From positions 62,001-126,000 of the forward strand of contig NZ_SCTC01000063.1 in the NCBI RefSeq assembly GCF_004299445.1: DNA of 64,000 nucleotides. Direction: 5' to 3'. Source of the stretch: Phenylobacterium sp. Lineage in GTDB: Bacteria; Pseudomonadota; Alphaproteobacteria; Caulobacterales; Caulobacteraceae. The notes under the pieces are model-generated. The model was not told the DNA's origin, ran no database searches, and was given only the letters and a program-made list of their open reading frames with translations. Below, piece after piece: positions 16,409 to 24,817 of this stretch. Each line of letters begins with the position of its first letter. Positions within the stretch are counted from its first letter, which is position 1. The position numbers were made by a program, and so were the translations under genes.

Positions 16409-17170
16409 ATGGACATGAGCCGAGCGGCGCGGGCCGAGCGCCTGGGGCCCTACTTCGAGGTTCAGCTGCGGTTCGCGGCGCGGATGGCTGTGTTGACGGG
16501 CCTCAGCCTGGGTGAGGCGGCGTACCAGCACACCAACCTCTGCCGCCGGTTCGGCCAGGGCATCCCGATCATGACCGCGCCGACCGAGGCGTGGCTGACG
16601 TTTGTGGAACGGCTGGAAGCGACAGGGTCGATGGCCGATCAGGTCGCGCTGTGCCAGGCGATGTTCCGCGATGCCGTCGACGAGGCGCTGCCCCTGGCGG
16701 GCCAGGAGGGCTTCGGCTGCTTCGCCTTCGAGGCGCCCAAGGCCGGGGCGGTGAAGATCCACTTCAACAACCGCGACACCGACGAGGCGGGCGGCCCGCT
16801 GGCCTCGGCGAAGATCGAACGGCGCCGGGACGAACTGGCCGCCATGATGCGCCGGATCGCCGAAAAGCATCCCGACGCGACCCACATCGCCGGCCGCTCC
16901 TGGCTCTACAACCTCGAGGCCTACCGCCGCCTGTTCCCGCCGCCGTACGTGGCGACGCGGGCGCTCGCGCCAGGTCCGGTGCACCTGACGGGCACGTCCA
17001 GCTGGGGCCAGATGATCGACAGCCGCGAGGCGATCCGCGCCGACGTCCGGGACGCGTTCCTCGCAAACCTCGACGGCCTGGACCCGGACGCGCCATGGAC
17101 CGCCTTCCCGTTCCGGGTGCTGGCGGTCCAGGCTCCGCTGGCGACGTTCGCTCGCTTCTATGCCGTCTAG
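16409..17170 (+). CDS. Hypothetical protein, 253 residues
   Basis: The ATG at 16409 follows GAGCGGGG and gives a soluble protein of 253 residues without signal peptide or membrane segment. Features include LGPYFEVQLRFAARMAVLTG at the start, a central AGAVKIHFNNRDTDEAG, and AGRSWLYNLEAYRRLFPPPY with LTGTSSWGQMIDSREAIRAD near the end. The conserved-looking aromatic and arginine pattern suggests an enzyme or ligand-binding fold, but I do not recognise a family. Its stop overlaps that of the convergent cyclase by four bases. Confidence 0.7.
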   Translation: MDMSRAARAERLGPYFEVQLRFAARMAVLTGLSLGEAAYQHTNLCRRFGQGIPIMTAPTEAWLTFVERLEATGSMADQVALCQAMFRDAVDEALPLAGQEGFGCFAFEAPKAGAVKIHFNNRDTDEAGGPLASAKIERRRDELAAMMRRIAEKHPDATHIAGRSWLYNLEAYRRLFPPPYVATRALAPGPVHLTGTSSWGQMIDSREAIRADVRDAFLANLDGLDPDAPWTAFPFRVLAVQAPLATFARFYAV

Positions 17171-18102
17171 CGGATCGCGATCGGGTTGATCACCACCTGG
17201 ACGGTGCCCTGGAAGCGGGGCTGACCCAGGACGAACAGGAACTCGGTGACCCCGTCGGCGGCCAGCGGCCCGACGTTGATGTTCTCCAGCACGTGGACGC
17301 CGCGCTTGGCCAGCATGTGCTGGTGGACCACGAACGGGCGGTTGGGGTTCTCAAACGGGATGGCCTCCAGCGCGATGGTGTCGGCGCCAATCGCGACCAC
17401 GCCCTGGTCGCAGAGCCAGGTCGCCGCCTCCAGGCCCAGGCCCGGCTCGCTGGCCTGGAAGGTCGCCTTGTCGCTGGCCAGCTTGTCGGCCATCCAGCCG
17501 GTGTGCAGCAGCACCACGTCGCCCCTGCCGATCGTGATCTTCTGGCTCTTCAGCGCGGCCTGAATGTCGGCGGCGGTGAAGGCGTGGCCGGCGGCCAGCG
17601 GCCTGCCGAAATGCTTGCGCATGTCGATCACCACGCCGCGTGTGACGATGGGCGGGATCTTCGACATGTCGAGCTTGGCGAACCTGGTCGCCGCCAGCTC
17701 GTCGGCCCTGATGCCGTTGTAGTGGCGGTGGTCGATGCCCAGGTGCGCCAGGCCATCCATCTGGGTGCCGATGCCCATGCTGGTGGTCACCTTCTCGTCG
17801 AAGGCGGTCACCTTGCTCTCGCCGATGGGCGGCTGGCCGGGCGGCGGCGTGGGAATGCCCTCGGCGGTATACTTGCGCTCGCCGTAGACCGGGGCGTCGG
17901 GGCCGGTGGGGATGCCCAGGGCATACACCTTGCCGGTCTTCACCAGCGCGGCCGCCCGCTTCACGCCCTCGGGCGAGAGGTTGTTGACGGCGCCCAGGGT
18001 GTCGGCCGCGCCATACTTGGACGGATACCAGTCGTCCTGCGCCTGAGCCGCGCCCGCGACGAACGCCACGGCCAGCGTCGCGCCCAGCAGCTTCCCGATC
18101 AT
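17167..18102 (-). CDS. Exported cyclase family protein (kynurenine formamidase-like)
   Basis: 311 residues with a Sec signal peptide (MIGKLLGATLAVAFVAGAAQ, cleavage after AQA). The mature part matches the cyclase/formamidase metal-hydrolase family, with GIGTQMDGLAHLGIDH where kynurenine formamidases have HxGTHxD, and later GRGDVVLLHTGW and FVVHQHMLAKRGVHVLENI. The first histidine of the canonical motif is replaced here (GTQMD), as in a sub-branch of the family. A periplasmic hydrolase of cyclic amide or lactone substrates is likely. It stands alone. Confidence 0.82.
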   Translation of the reverse strand: MIGKLLGATLAVAFVAGAAQAQDDWYPSKYGAADTLGAVNNLSPEGVKRAAALVKTGKVYALGIPTGPDAPVYGERKYTAEGIPTPPPGQPPIGESKVTAFDEKVTTSMGIGTQMDGLAHLGIDHRHYNGIRADELAATRFAKLDMSKIPPIVTRGVVIDMRKHFGRPLAAGHAFTAADIQAALKSQKITIGRGDVVLLHTGWMADKLASDKATFQASEPGLGLEAATWLCDQGVVAIGADTIALEAIPFENPNRPFVVHQHMLAKRGVHVLENINVGPLAADGVTEFLFVLGQPRFQGTVQVVINPIAIR

Positions 18103-18141
18103 GACCTCTCCCTCCGCCTTGTTATTGTGGCGGCGAGCGTG

Positions 18142-18624
18142 TCACGGCCCGGGCGGAGTGACCAGCTTGGCGGCGGCCTGCTCGGTGGCGGTGCGTGCGC
18201 CGATCGCGCGGGAGGTGCGGCGGTCGGCGGCCCGGATTTCGGCGAAGGTCTGATGCGGGTGCAGGCGTGACAGCTCGCGCAGCCGGGTGATGGCGATCGG
18301 CGCATAGGCCGCCGCGACGCCCACGCTGTCGCCGGCGAAATCATGGAACGACATCGACCGGCCGAACACCGACTGGACCACCTCGCTCATCCCGGCCAGC
18401 AGGATCGCGATCATCGCCACTTCGTTGGCGCGGGCCTTGGGAAGCGAGCTGAGCATCGCCAACGTCACGCCGTAGAACAGCACGGCGTGCGCCACCGTGT
18501 CGGGGAATGGCAGCCCCAGATCCTCGTACTTGAACGGCCCCGCCAGCGCGATCACCGCCGCCACGCCGGCCGATATGCCGCCCACGCGCAACGTCTGCAT
18601 CACTCGGTGGGGCGTGAGCCGCAT
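18142..18624 (-). CDS. VanZ-like membrane protein
   Basis: 160 residues with about three or four membrane segments in the first 110 (GGISAGVAAVIALAGP, HAVLFYGVTLAMLSSL, EVAMIAILLAGMSEVVQ, DSVGVAAAYAPIAI). DTVAHAVLFYG followed by SEVVQSVFGRSMSFHDFAGDS is the VanZ-like pattern (H in helix 2, Q..GR.....D.....N/D before the last helix). The C-terminal tail is polar and Arg/Ala-rich. The function of VanZ-like proteins outside teicoplanin resistance is not established. Confidence 0.65.
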   Translation of the reverse strand: MRLTPHRVMQTLRVGGISAGVAAVIALAGPFKYEDLGLPFPDTVAHAVLFYGVTLAMLSSLPKARANEVAMIAILLAGMSEVVQSVFGRSMSFHDFAGDSVGVAAAYAPIAITRLRELSRLHPHQTFAEIRAADRRTSRAIGARTATEQAAAKLVTPPGP

Positions 18625-18715
18625 GGGGTCCTTCTGGGCCGGGAAGATCTTCGAGAGACCTGAGCCCAGGGTGACCGGTTGCGGTGAAGTCGGGTCTAAG
18701 AGACGTGGTTTACGG

Positions 18716-20395
18716 TTAGTTGCCGAAGATCCAGCCCGGCGTCAGCGAACTCATCTGCACCCCCACCAGGATCATCTGCCCACCGCCGGTCATGTTGATC
18801 ACCGTGTCGGCGCCGACCTGGGCCAGGGTGTACTGCGTGCCTGGATCCAGCTGCACCCGGTCGCCCTGGGCGAGGCTGAAGTCGGTGACCCGGTCGATGC
18901 CCGCCGCACCGTGCGTGCTGAAGATGTCCGCGCCGCTCCCACCGCTGATCGTGTCGTTGTCGCGGTCGCCAGCGAGGAAGTCGTTGCCCGCGCCGCCAGA
19001 GATCACATCGTCGCCCTGGCCGCCACGCACGATGTCGTCGCCGTCGCCGCCGTCGCAGGTGTCGGAGCCCAGATTGCCGTAGACGAGGTTGGCGCCCGCG
19101 CCGCCCATGAGGCTGTCGTTGTCCTTGCCGCCGACGACCCAATCATCGCCACCGCCCGAGATGCAGGTGTCGTTCCCTATGTTGCCGTTGATGTCGTCGA
19201 AGCCGACGCCGCCATTGATCCAGTCGTCGCCCTCGTCGCCGCGGAGATAGTTCGTGCCGGACCGCTCGGTGATCGAGTCGTTGCCCGCCCCACCGAACAC
19301 CTGGTCGTCGCCGCGGCCACCGTCGAGTACGTCGCGCCCGTCACCGCCCGACAGCGTATCGTTGCCGGCCGAATCTGCGGCATCGCCGTCGCCGGTCAGG
19401 AAATCGTTGCCGGCGCCACCCACGAGGCTGTCAGCGCCGGCCTCGCCGGCGAGGTAGTCATCGTCGTCCCCGCCGTCCAAGATGTCGTCGCCCGCTCGGC
19501 CTAGCAGTTCATCATGCCCGGCCAATCCCGCGAGGCTGTCGCTTCCCGTCGAGCCGAAGAGGAAGTCGTTCGCGGGCGTTCCCGCGTTCGGCGCCGGCAT
19601 CGGCGCCGCTCCATTCGCGGCGTAGCCGAACAGATTGGTAGACGTAAAGTTCGCCAGGGCCGTGTTCTGGAACACGACGATGTCGGCAAAGGTTTGCGCC
19701 GCTCCGGGCCCATCCTGGTCGCGTTGCAGCACGACGTCGCCACCCCGCTGCTCCAACCGAAAATGGCCTGTCGAGAAGGGGTTGGTCGCGCCGTCCCAGC
19801 CCAAGATGTCGAGTCCCGTGCGCATCTCGAGTCGGTCGCCGGCGTCGCCGGTCTGGAAGTCGGTGACGGTGATCACGGTCGTGTAGTTGAAGTCGTAGCG
19901 GAGCCGGTCGCTGCCCGATCCCAGCCTGACCTGGCGGGTCTGGGGGCCGGGATTGGTGAGCGTGTCGCCCACGACCACGAGATCATTCCCGGCCCCGCCG
20001 TCCACCAGTCCGCCGATCGAACCGTAGACGCGGATCTCGTCGTCACCGTCGCCGCCCAGGACCGTCGCTGTCGCGTTGACGTTGCTGATCCGCAGCGAGA
20101 TCAGGTCGGTATCGCCGCCGCCGTCGACATAGATTGTCTGGCCCCCGCCCTGCGAGCGGTTGACAGTGATGATGTCAAACCCGGGGCCTCCGAGGAGCCG
20201 GTCCGAGCCATCCGTGTCGGAGAGCGTGTCGCTACCCGCTCCGCCGTCGAGCGTGTCGTCGCCGGCGCCGCCGCTCAGGGAGTCGGCGCCGTCGAGGCCC
20301 GAGAGTGAGTCTGAACCGCCGAGGCCACTGACGTAGTCGTCGTCGACGCCACCGGACAGTGTCTCGGCCGCGTCCGTTCCCATGATCGTCGGCAT
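18716..20395 (-). CDS. RTX (hemolysin-type) calcium-binding secreted protein
   Basis: 559 residues with no N-terminal signal. It has a short N-terminal block of GGxGxD nonapeptides (residues 10-60), a beta-rich region without repeats (about 70-270), and a long run of at least 15 further nonapeptides such as GGAGNDFLTGDG and GGDGDDIVRGGQ up to about residue 500. The last 60 residues (RVTDFSLAQGDRVQLDPGT, then a hydrophobic tail ending WIFGN) are typical of type I secretion signals. The repeats form a calcium-bound beta roll after export. No type I secretion genes lie nearby. No protease or lipase active site is seen, so the role (surface layer, adhesin or other) is open. Confidence 0.88.
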   Translation of the reverse strand: MPTIMGTDAAETLSGGVDDDYVSGLGGSDSLSGLDGADSLSGGAGDDTLDGGAGSDTLSDTDGSDRLLGGPGFDIITVNRSQGGGQTIYVDGGGDTDLISLRISNVNATATVLGGDGDDEIRVYGSIGGLVDGGAGNDLVVVGDTLTNPGPQTRQVRLGSGSDRLRYDFNYTTVITVTDFQTGDAGDRLEMRTGLDILGWDGATNPFSTGHFRLEQRGGDVVLQRDQDGPGAAQTFADIVVFQNTALANFTSTNLFGYAANGAAPMPAPNAGTPANDFLFGSTGSDSLAGLAGHDELLGRAGDDILDGGDDDDYLAGEAGADSLVGGAGNDFLTGDGDAADSAGNDTLSGGDGRDVLDGGRGDDQVFGGAGNDSITERSGTNYLRGDEGDDWINGGVGFDDINGNIGNDTCISGGGDDWVVGGKDNDSLMGGAGANLVYGNLGSDTCDGGDGDDIVRGGQGDDVISGGAGNDFLAGDRDNDTISGGSGADIFSTHGAAGIDRVTDFSLAQGDRVQLDPGTQYTLAQVGADTVINMTGGGQMILVGVQMSSLTPGWIFGN

Positions 20396-20447
20396 GTACG
20401 CTTACTCCCCACCCGGCCGCGCAAGCTGGCGATGGGAAGCTTGGCGG

Positions 20448-21092
20448 TCAACCCTGGCGGGCTCTCAGCCCCCGCACCACCCCCACGGCGATCAGGGCTT
20501 GCCCCGCGAAGTAGAGGCCCCAGACGGCGAGGCCAATGGGGAGGATGTCGAGGGCGGGGCGGCCCGTACGCAGGAAGATCAGCAGGTCGGAGACGGCGAA
20601 CATCAGGGCGCCGGCCGCGACGAGGGGGCGGGGGAAGCGGCTGAGCCAGGCTGTGGCGGCCATGATGGAGAGGCCCAAAGCATAGAGGGCGATCAGGCCC
20701 GCGCCGGCGCGTTCGGGCGGCAGCAGGTAGGCCGCGACCGTGACGCCGATGACGATGCCGCCGGCGACCCCCCAATCGCCGGCGCCCGCCGTACGGCGAT
20801 TGCGCAGGTAGAGGCCTGTCGCGGTGATATGGCCGGCCAGGAACGCCAGCGCGCCCACGATCAGGCCATGGGTCTCCAGCAGCATGTCGCCCAGGGCGCC
20901 GAAGGCCAGGACGGCGGCCAGCAACCAGCCGTCCAGAGAGCGCGCATTCAGCGCCGCGTACACCGCGAGCAGGCTGACGCCGGCGCCCTTCCAGGCGACG
21001 TTGGCCCACGCCGGAATCGGCAGGAACCAGCCCGCGACATAGCTGCACCCGGCCAGCACCGCGGCGGCCAGCACCCAGACGGCGAAACGCAT
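20448..21092 (-). CDS. Lysoplasmalogenase (YhhN family) membrane protein
   Basis: 214 residues, almost wholly hydrophobic with about eight membrane helices. The two acidic motifs of the YhhN/TMEM86 family are present: AFGALGDMLLE near residue 67 and FAVSDLLIFLR near residue 165. Human TMEM86B hydrolyses the vinyl-ether bond of lysoplasmalogen; the bacterial substrate is less clear. It lies downstream of the nitroreductase on the same strand. Confidence 0.85.
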   Translation of the reverse strand: MRFAVWVLAAAVLAGCSYVAGWFLPIPAWANVAWKGAGVSLLAVYAALNARSLDGWLLAAVLAFGALGDMLLETHGLIVGALAFLAGHITATGLYLRNRRTAGAGDWGVAGGIVIGVTVAAYLLPPERAGAGLIALYALGLSIMAATAWLSRFPRPLVAAGALMFAVSDLLIFLRTGRPALDILPIGLAVWGLYFAGQALIAVGVVRGLRARQG

Positions 21093-21114
21093 CGGACTCC
21101 CCCGAACCCCACAG

Positions 21115-21222
21115 TCAGGACGAGAGATAGTCCAGGGCGGCGCGTGAGGGCACGAAGAAATAGCCGCCGCCGCGGGCTCGGGGCCGTGGGATGTTCAGTC
21201 GCGGCCCAGGATGGCCCTCCAC
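21115..21222 (-). CDS. Possible very small protein (35 residues)
   Basis: A GTG nine bases after the nitroreductase stop, directly behind GGAGG, opens 35 codons reading MEGHPGPRLNIPRPRARGGG and then YFFVPSRAALDYLSS. The aromatic C-terminal half looks protein-like. The ribosome site is close to the start (three bases), and the ORF is short enough to be chance. A degraded gene remnant is the alternative. Confidence 0.25.
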   Translation of the reverse strand: MEGHPGPRLNIPRPRARGGGYFFVPSRAALDYLSS

Positions 21223-21231
21223 CCGCCTCCG

Positions 21232-21894
21232 TCAGTCGAAGCCGCGCAGCTCCGACCAGATCTCGGGCGCGTCGCGCACTGACCGCCAGCCGTTGATGGG
21301 ATGTTGGGGATCGCGGTAGCCCAGGGCCATGCCCGAGAAGACCATGTGGTCGTCGGGCAGGCCGACGGCCCTTGCCACCGACAGCGGGTACCGGGCCCAG
21401 AACTCCTGGGCGCAGGTGTCCAGCCCGGCCTCCACCGCCAGCAGCATCACATTCTGCATGTACATGCCGAGGTCCGCCCACTGGGGTGGGCCCAGCTTGC
21501 GGTCGAGGCAGAAGAACAGGCCGACGGGCGCGCCGAAGAACTCGGCGTTGCGGGCGAACCAGCGCAGGCGCGCGGCCTTGTCCTCGCGGGGCACGCTGAC
21601 GCTGGCGTAGAGCTGCTCGCCATTGGCGAAGCGGCGGGTGCGAAAGGGCTCCCAAAGGTCGGGCGGATAGACGTTGTACTCCATCGGCTCGCCGCCCGGG
21701 TTCGCGGCGACCTCGGCCTTGAACGCCGCCAGCGGCTCGCCGGCCAGCGCGTGGACCCGCCAAGGCTGCAGATTGCCGCCGGACGGGGCGCGCGCCGCCT
21801 TGGCGATGATGTCGGCGACCACGTCCTTCGCCACCGGCCGGTCCAGGAAGGCGCGCACGGAAATGCGGTGTTCGATGGCGTCCGAGACGTTCAT
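21232..21894 (-). CDS. Nitroreductase family protein
   Basis: 220 residues. The FMN-binding start HRISVRAFLDRPV and the ARAPSGGNLQPWRVHAL segment are the nitroreductase hallmark. WADLGMYMQNVMLLAVEAGLD and the late GMALGYRD segment complete the family pattern. It would be an FMN homodimer reducing nitro, quinone or enone compounds with NAD(P)H in the cytoplasm. It is divergent from mtgA, with about 70 bases between them. Confidence 0.9.
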   Translation of the reverse strand: MNVSDAIEHRISVRAFLDRPVAKDVVADIIAKAARAPSGGNLQPWRVHALAGEPLAAFKAEVAANPGGEPMEYNVYPPDLWEPFRTRRFANGEQLYASVSVPREDKAARLRWFARNAEFFGAPVGLFFCLDRKLGPPQWADLGMYMQNVMLLAVEAGLDTCAQEFWARYPLSVARAVGLPDDHMVFSGMALGYRDPQHPINGWRSVRDAPEIWSELRGFD

Positions 21895-21964
21895 GGCTCT
21901 CCCCGTTGACCCCAGCCTTGCGAATCGCGCCTACCATCCCTTCCTAGGGTGAGGGCAAGGACCA

Positions 21965-22663
21965 GTGGCCAGGAAGGGCGGCGGATTCTGGGGCTTCGTG
22001 CGGGCGATCCTCATCGCCGGCCTCATTGTGTTCTTCATCGGGCCGGTGGTGATGGTGGCGATCTACCGCTTCGTGCCGCCGCCGGTGACCTTCCTCATGG
22101 TCCAGCGCGCGCTCGAGGGCCGCGGGTTCGAGCGCCAGTGGGTGCCGATGGATCAGATCTCGCCCAGCCTCGTGCGCGCGGTGATCGCCGCCGAGGACGC
22201 CCGGTTCTGCGAGCATCACGGCTTCGATCTCGAGGCCATCGAAAAGGCCATGGCGGCGAACGCTGCGGGCAAGAAGCTTCGCGGCGGCTCCACCATCAGC
22301 CAGCAGACCGCCAAGAACATCTTCCTCTGGCCGGGCCGCGACTGGGTGCGCAAGGGCCTGGAGGCCTGGTTCACCGTCCTGATCGAGGTGGGCTGGGGCA
22401 AGGAGCGGATCATGGAGGTCTATCTGAACTCCATCGAGTGGGGGCCGGGCGTCTATGGCGCCGAGGCGGCGGCGCAGCGCAATTTCAAGATCCCCGCCAG
22501 CAAGCTCAACGCCACCCAGTCGGCCCGCCTGGCGGCCATCGTGCCCAAGCCTCTGTCCTGGAAGGCCGCCAAGCCCGGTCCCTACATGAAACGCCGCGCC
22601 GGCAGCATCAACCGCAACGCCAAGGCCGTGCGGCGTGAGGGCCTGACCTCCTGCGTGCTGTAG
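21965..22663 (+). CDS. mtgA: Monofunctional peptidoglycan glycosyltransferase MtgA
   Basis: 232 residues starting at GTG. One N-terminal membrane anchor (residues 10-32) is followed by a family 51 glycosyltransferase domain. The catalytic glutamate is in [32 protein letters not shown], the [15 protein letters not shown] segment and [13 protein letters not shown] are the conserved motifs. No transpeptidase domain follows, so this is the monofunctional type that polymerises lipid II into glycan strands at the outer face of the inner membrane. Confidence 0.93.
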   Translation: MARKGGGFWGFVRAILIAGLIVFFIGPVVMVAIYRFVPPPVTFLMVQRALEGRGFERQWVPMDQISPSLVRAVIAAEDARFCEHHGFDLEAIEKAMAANAAGKKLRGGSTISQQTAKNIFLWPGRDWVRKGLEAWFTVLIEVGWGKERIMEVYLNSIEWGPGVYGAEAAAQRNFKIPASKLNATQSARLAAIVPKPLSWKAAKPGPYMKRRAGSINRNAKAVRREGLTSCVL

Positions 22664-22741
22664 GACCGCCGGGCGAAATCCTGCGCCGCGGTAAGCGATC
22701 CTTAGCCTCACGTGGATAGCGTCGCTCGCGAGAGGAACGAG

Positions 22742-22852
22742 ATGCGCAAGCTCAGTCTCATCGCCGCCGCCGCCATCGCCACGGTCATCTTCGCGCCGCG
22801 GACCAGCACGGCCGAGCACGTCGAGCCGCCGTCGCAGGTCTTCGTCCGCTAG
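22742..22852 (+). CDS. Small exported peptide (36 residues)
   Basis: An ATG at 22742 behind GAGAGGAAC opens 36 codons. The product MRKLSLIAAAAIATVIFAPR is a plausible signal peptide, leaving a short mature part (TSTAEHVEPPSQVFVR). The strong ribosome site and the signal-like start argue for a gene; its length argues for caution. Function unknown. Confidence 0.5.
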   Translation: MRKLSLIAAAAIATVIFAPRTSTAEHVEPPSQVFVR

Positions 22853-23093
22853 GACGTCGCCTGGAGGGCCCGAGATCCCGGTTCGCCGCGTTCGGCGCGG
22901 CGCCCTCTCCCATACGTCGAATTCTACCGGGTCCAGCGCGCTGACGTGCGTTGGGGCAGTTGATTCAAAATTGAACGAATTTCGAACAACTGTGCATCCG
23001 ACTGAGCTCGCGGACCTTTCGCGGACGGGCGGCCGAGCGACGGAACGCTGTCGCGCCCGAGGGGTTTAGGGCGCCGAGACAGAGGAGCCCCCC

Positions 23094-23519
23094 ATGAACG
23101 TCAGCGAAGTCATGACCGCCCAGGTCGCCACCGCCACGCCGCGGACCACCGTCGCCGAGATCGCCCGCACCATGGCCGAGGTCGAGAGCGGCGCGGTGCC
23201 GGTCACCGACGACGGCAAGGTCGTGGGCCTGATCACCGACCGCGACATCGTCCTGCGTGTCGTCGCCGAAGGCATGGGTCTGGACACCCCGGTCGCCGAG
23301 GTGATGACCGAGGGCGTCGAGACGTGCCTCGAGGACGACAACGTGGCCGACGCCACCGCCAAGATGGGCGCCAAGCAGATCCGCCGCCTCGTCGTGCTGA
23401 ACGCCGACGGCAAGCTGGCCGGCATCCTGTCGCTGGGCGACGTCGCCGTGGACTACGGCGCCAAGGCGGTCGGCAAGACCCTGGGCGAGATCAGCGAGAA
23501 CACGCCCGCGGCGCACTAG
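23094..23519 (+). CDS. CBS domain protein
   Basis: 141 residues made of a tandem CBS pair (Bateman module). The first CBS spans about residues 1-60 with VSEVMTAQVATATP and GAVPVTDDGKVVGLITDRDI, and the second about 65-130 with VAEVMTEGVETCLEDDNVAD, RRLVVLNADGKLAGILSLGD. Such stand-alone proteins bind adenine nucleotides and act as energy or redox sensors; partners cannot be read from context. AGAGGAG precedes the ATG. About 240 bases without a gene lie upstream, containing an AT-rich patch (22965-22990) suited to a promoter. A hairpin follows at 23529. Confidence 0.85.
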   Translation: MNVSEVMTAQVATATPRTTVAEIARTMAEVESGAVPVTDDGKVVGLITDRDIVLRVVAEGMGLDTPVAEVMTEGVETCLEDDNVADATAKMGAKQIRRLVVLNADGKLAGILSLGDVAVDYGAKAVGKTLGEISENTPAAH

Positions 23520-23528
23520 ACGCCCACA

Positions 23529-23565
23529 GCGCGCCGGCCTGCCCCGTCGGGGCGGACTGGCGCGC
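23529..23565. terminator. GC-rich hairpin between convergent genes
   Basis: GCGCGCC at 23529-23535 pairs with GGCGCGC at 23559-23565, with an inner TGCCCCG/CGGGGCG stem. It fills the gap between the convergent CBS and WD40 genes and lacks a T-run. It could stop transcription from both sides or protect 3' ends. Confidence 0.5.
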
Positions 23566-23571
23566 GTCGTC

Positions 23572-24540
23572 CTAGCCCACCTCCGCCACGCCCGCGCCGC
23601 CGTCCTCGTCGCCCCAGGCGACGCGCTTGGCGTCCGGGCTGATGGCCAGCGCCGTGATGGCGGCGCCCTTGTCCGACTTCAGCGGGACCAGCTTCTCGCC
23701 GGTGACGTCGCAGGCCCAGACGCGGCCGTCGTCGAGGCCGGCGGCCAGCCAGCTTCTGTCGGGCGTGGCGGCGATGCGGGTGGTCAATGCGCTCTCGTCC
23801 CAGCCGATCTCGGCGGCCTGCTTCCCCATCGGTCCCGTCGCGCCGGCGAACGGCCAGCACACCGCCCCGTTCGCGCCCGAGGTGGCCAGCAGGTTCCCCT
23901 TTGACATGAAGGCCAGGCTCTTCACCTTCGAGGGATAGCCGCCCATCCGCATGTTCTTCTCGTCGGCCACGCGCCACCCGTGCAGCTGGTTCTCCTGCAT
24001 GGCGCTGACCAGGAACTTGCCGTCCGGGCTCCAGGCCAGGGCGATGTGGCTGCCGGCCCACTTCAGGGTCACCGGCTTCTGGTCGGCAATGCGGGCGTAC
24101 CAGAGCCAGACGCCGCCATAGGTCGCCACGGCCAGGCGCCGGCCCTTGGGATCGAACGCCACATCCGCCACCGACTTCTCGTGCTGGAAGACCCTGGCGA
24201 ACGCCGCGTCGGCCGGGTCGCGCACGTGCAACTCACGGCCGGCCCCGAAGGCGATCAGTTTCGAGTCGGGGCTGGCGGCGACGGTGTCGATCCAGCGGCC
24301 CGGAACCTTGGCCAGTTCGGTCGCGCCGGCCGGCGTGGTCAGCACGACCCGCCCGTCGTCGCCGCCGGTCACGACGCCGTCGCCCGTCGGGGGCAGGCAG
24401 GCGGACAGGACCGCGCCGTCGTGCGCCTCCAGCGACTCACCTCCCTCGAAGCGGACGCTGCCGTCCCCCAGGGCGAAGCTTGCGCGGCCGGCCCGATCGA
24501 ACAGGGCGGCGGTGACATAGGCGTCGAAGGCGAAATTCAT
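23572..24540 (-). CDS. WD40 repeat protein
   Basis: 322 residues from the ATG at 24540. The frame stays open far upstream, but that part overlaps an ExbD gene and a palindromic repeat. The chain is a series of about seven beta-propeller repeats, with recognisable units such as GGDDGRVVLTTPAG, VAASPDSKLIAFGAGRELHV, VAFDPKGRRLAVATYGGVWL, LAWSPDGKFLVSAMQENQ and LAISPDAKRVAWGDEDG. There is no signal peptide, so it should be a cytoplasmic scaffold. Proteins of this sort are common in Caulobacterales, but no role is established. Confidence 0.8.
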   Translation of the reverse strand: MNFAFDAYVTAALFDRAGRASFALGDGSVRFEGGESLEAHDGAVLSACLPPTGDGVVTGGDDGRVVLTTPAGATELAKVPGRWIDTVAASPDSKLIAFGAGRELHVRDPADAAFARVFQHEKSVADVAFDPKGRRLAVATYGGVWLWYARIADQKPVTLKWAGSHIALAWSPDGKFLVSAMQENQLHGWRVADEKNMRMGGYPSKVKSLAFMSKGNLLATSGANGAVCWPFAGATGPMGKQAAEIGWDESALTTRIAATPDRSWLAAGLDDGRVWACDVTGEKLVPLKSDKGAAITALAISPDAKRVAWGDEDGGAGVAEVG

Positions 24541-24564
24541 GGCTCGGGCTTTAGTGCGCGACCC

Positions 24565-24588
24565 GCAAAAGTGGAAACCGGTTTTTGC
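24565..24588. repeat. Short palindromic repeat GCAAAA...TTTTGC
   Basis: GCAAAAGTGGAAACC followed by GGTTTTTGC forms an inverted repeat with the perfect core AAACCGGTTT (24575-24584). Sequences of the form AAAAGTGG(A/G)AACCGGTTTT are dispersed in many alphaproteobacterial genomes. It lies in the 277-base gap between the divergent WD40 and ExbD genes. The rest of that gap shows no gene I can support. Confidence 0.55.
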
Positions 24589-24817
24589 ACCCCAGGCGCG
24601 CACAGCATCTTCGTTGAGCGCGCCTTCCGGGCGGCGAACCAGCATCCACTTCGCCTGAAGGCGCGTGTGCGTCGAGGCGCCGCGGGGCAAGCGTTGGGCG
24701 TTGCCCGCCTTCGAACGCCGTTCAGCGCATTCGCGCTTTACAAGGGCTTGGCGGCTTGCCAATGGTCGGGCCGACAAGCGCGGACTGCGCGCGCACCAGG
24801 GCAAGGGACCAGGACGT

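Noticed and set aside
18900..19500. Repetitive DNA resembling a minisatellite or CRISPR-like array
   Set aside because: The period is that of RTX nonapeptide codons, with no conserved repeat and variable spacer pattern.
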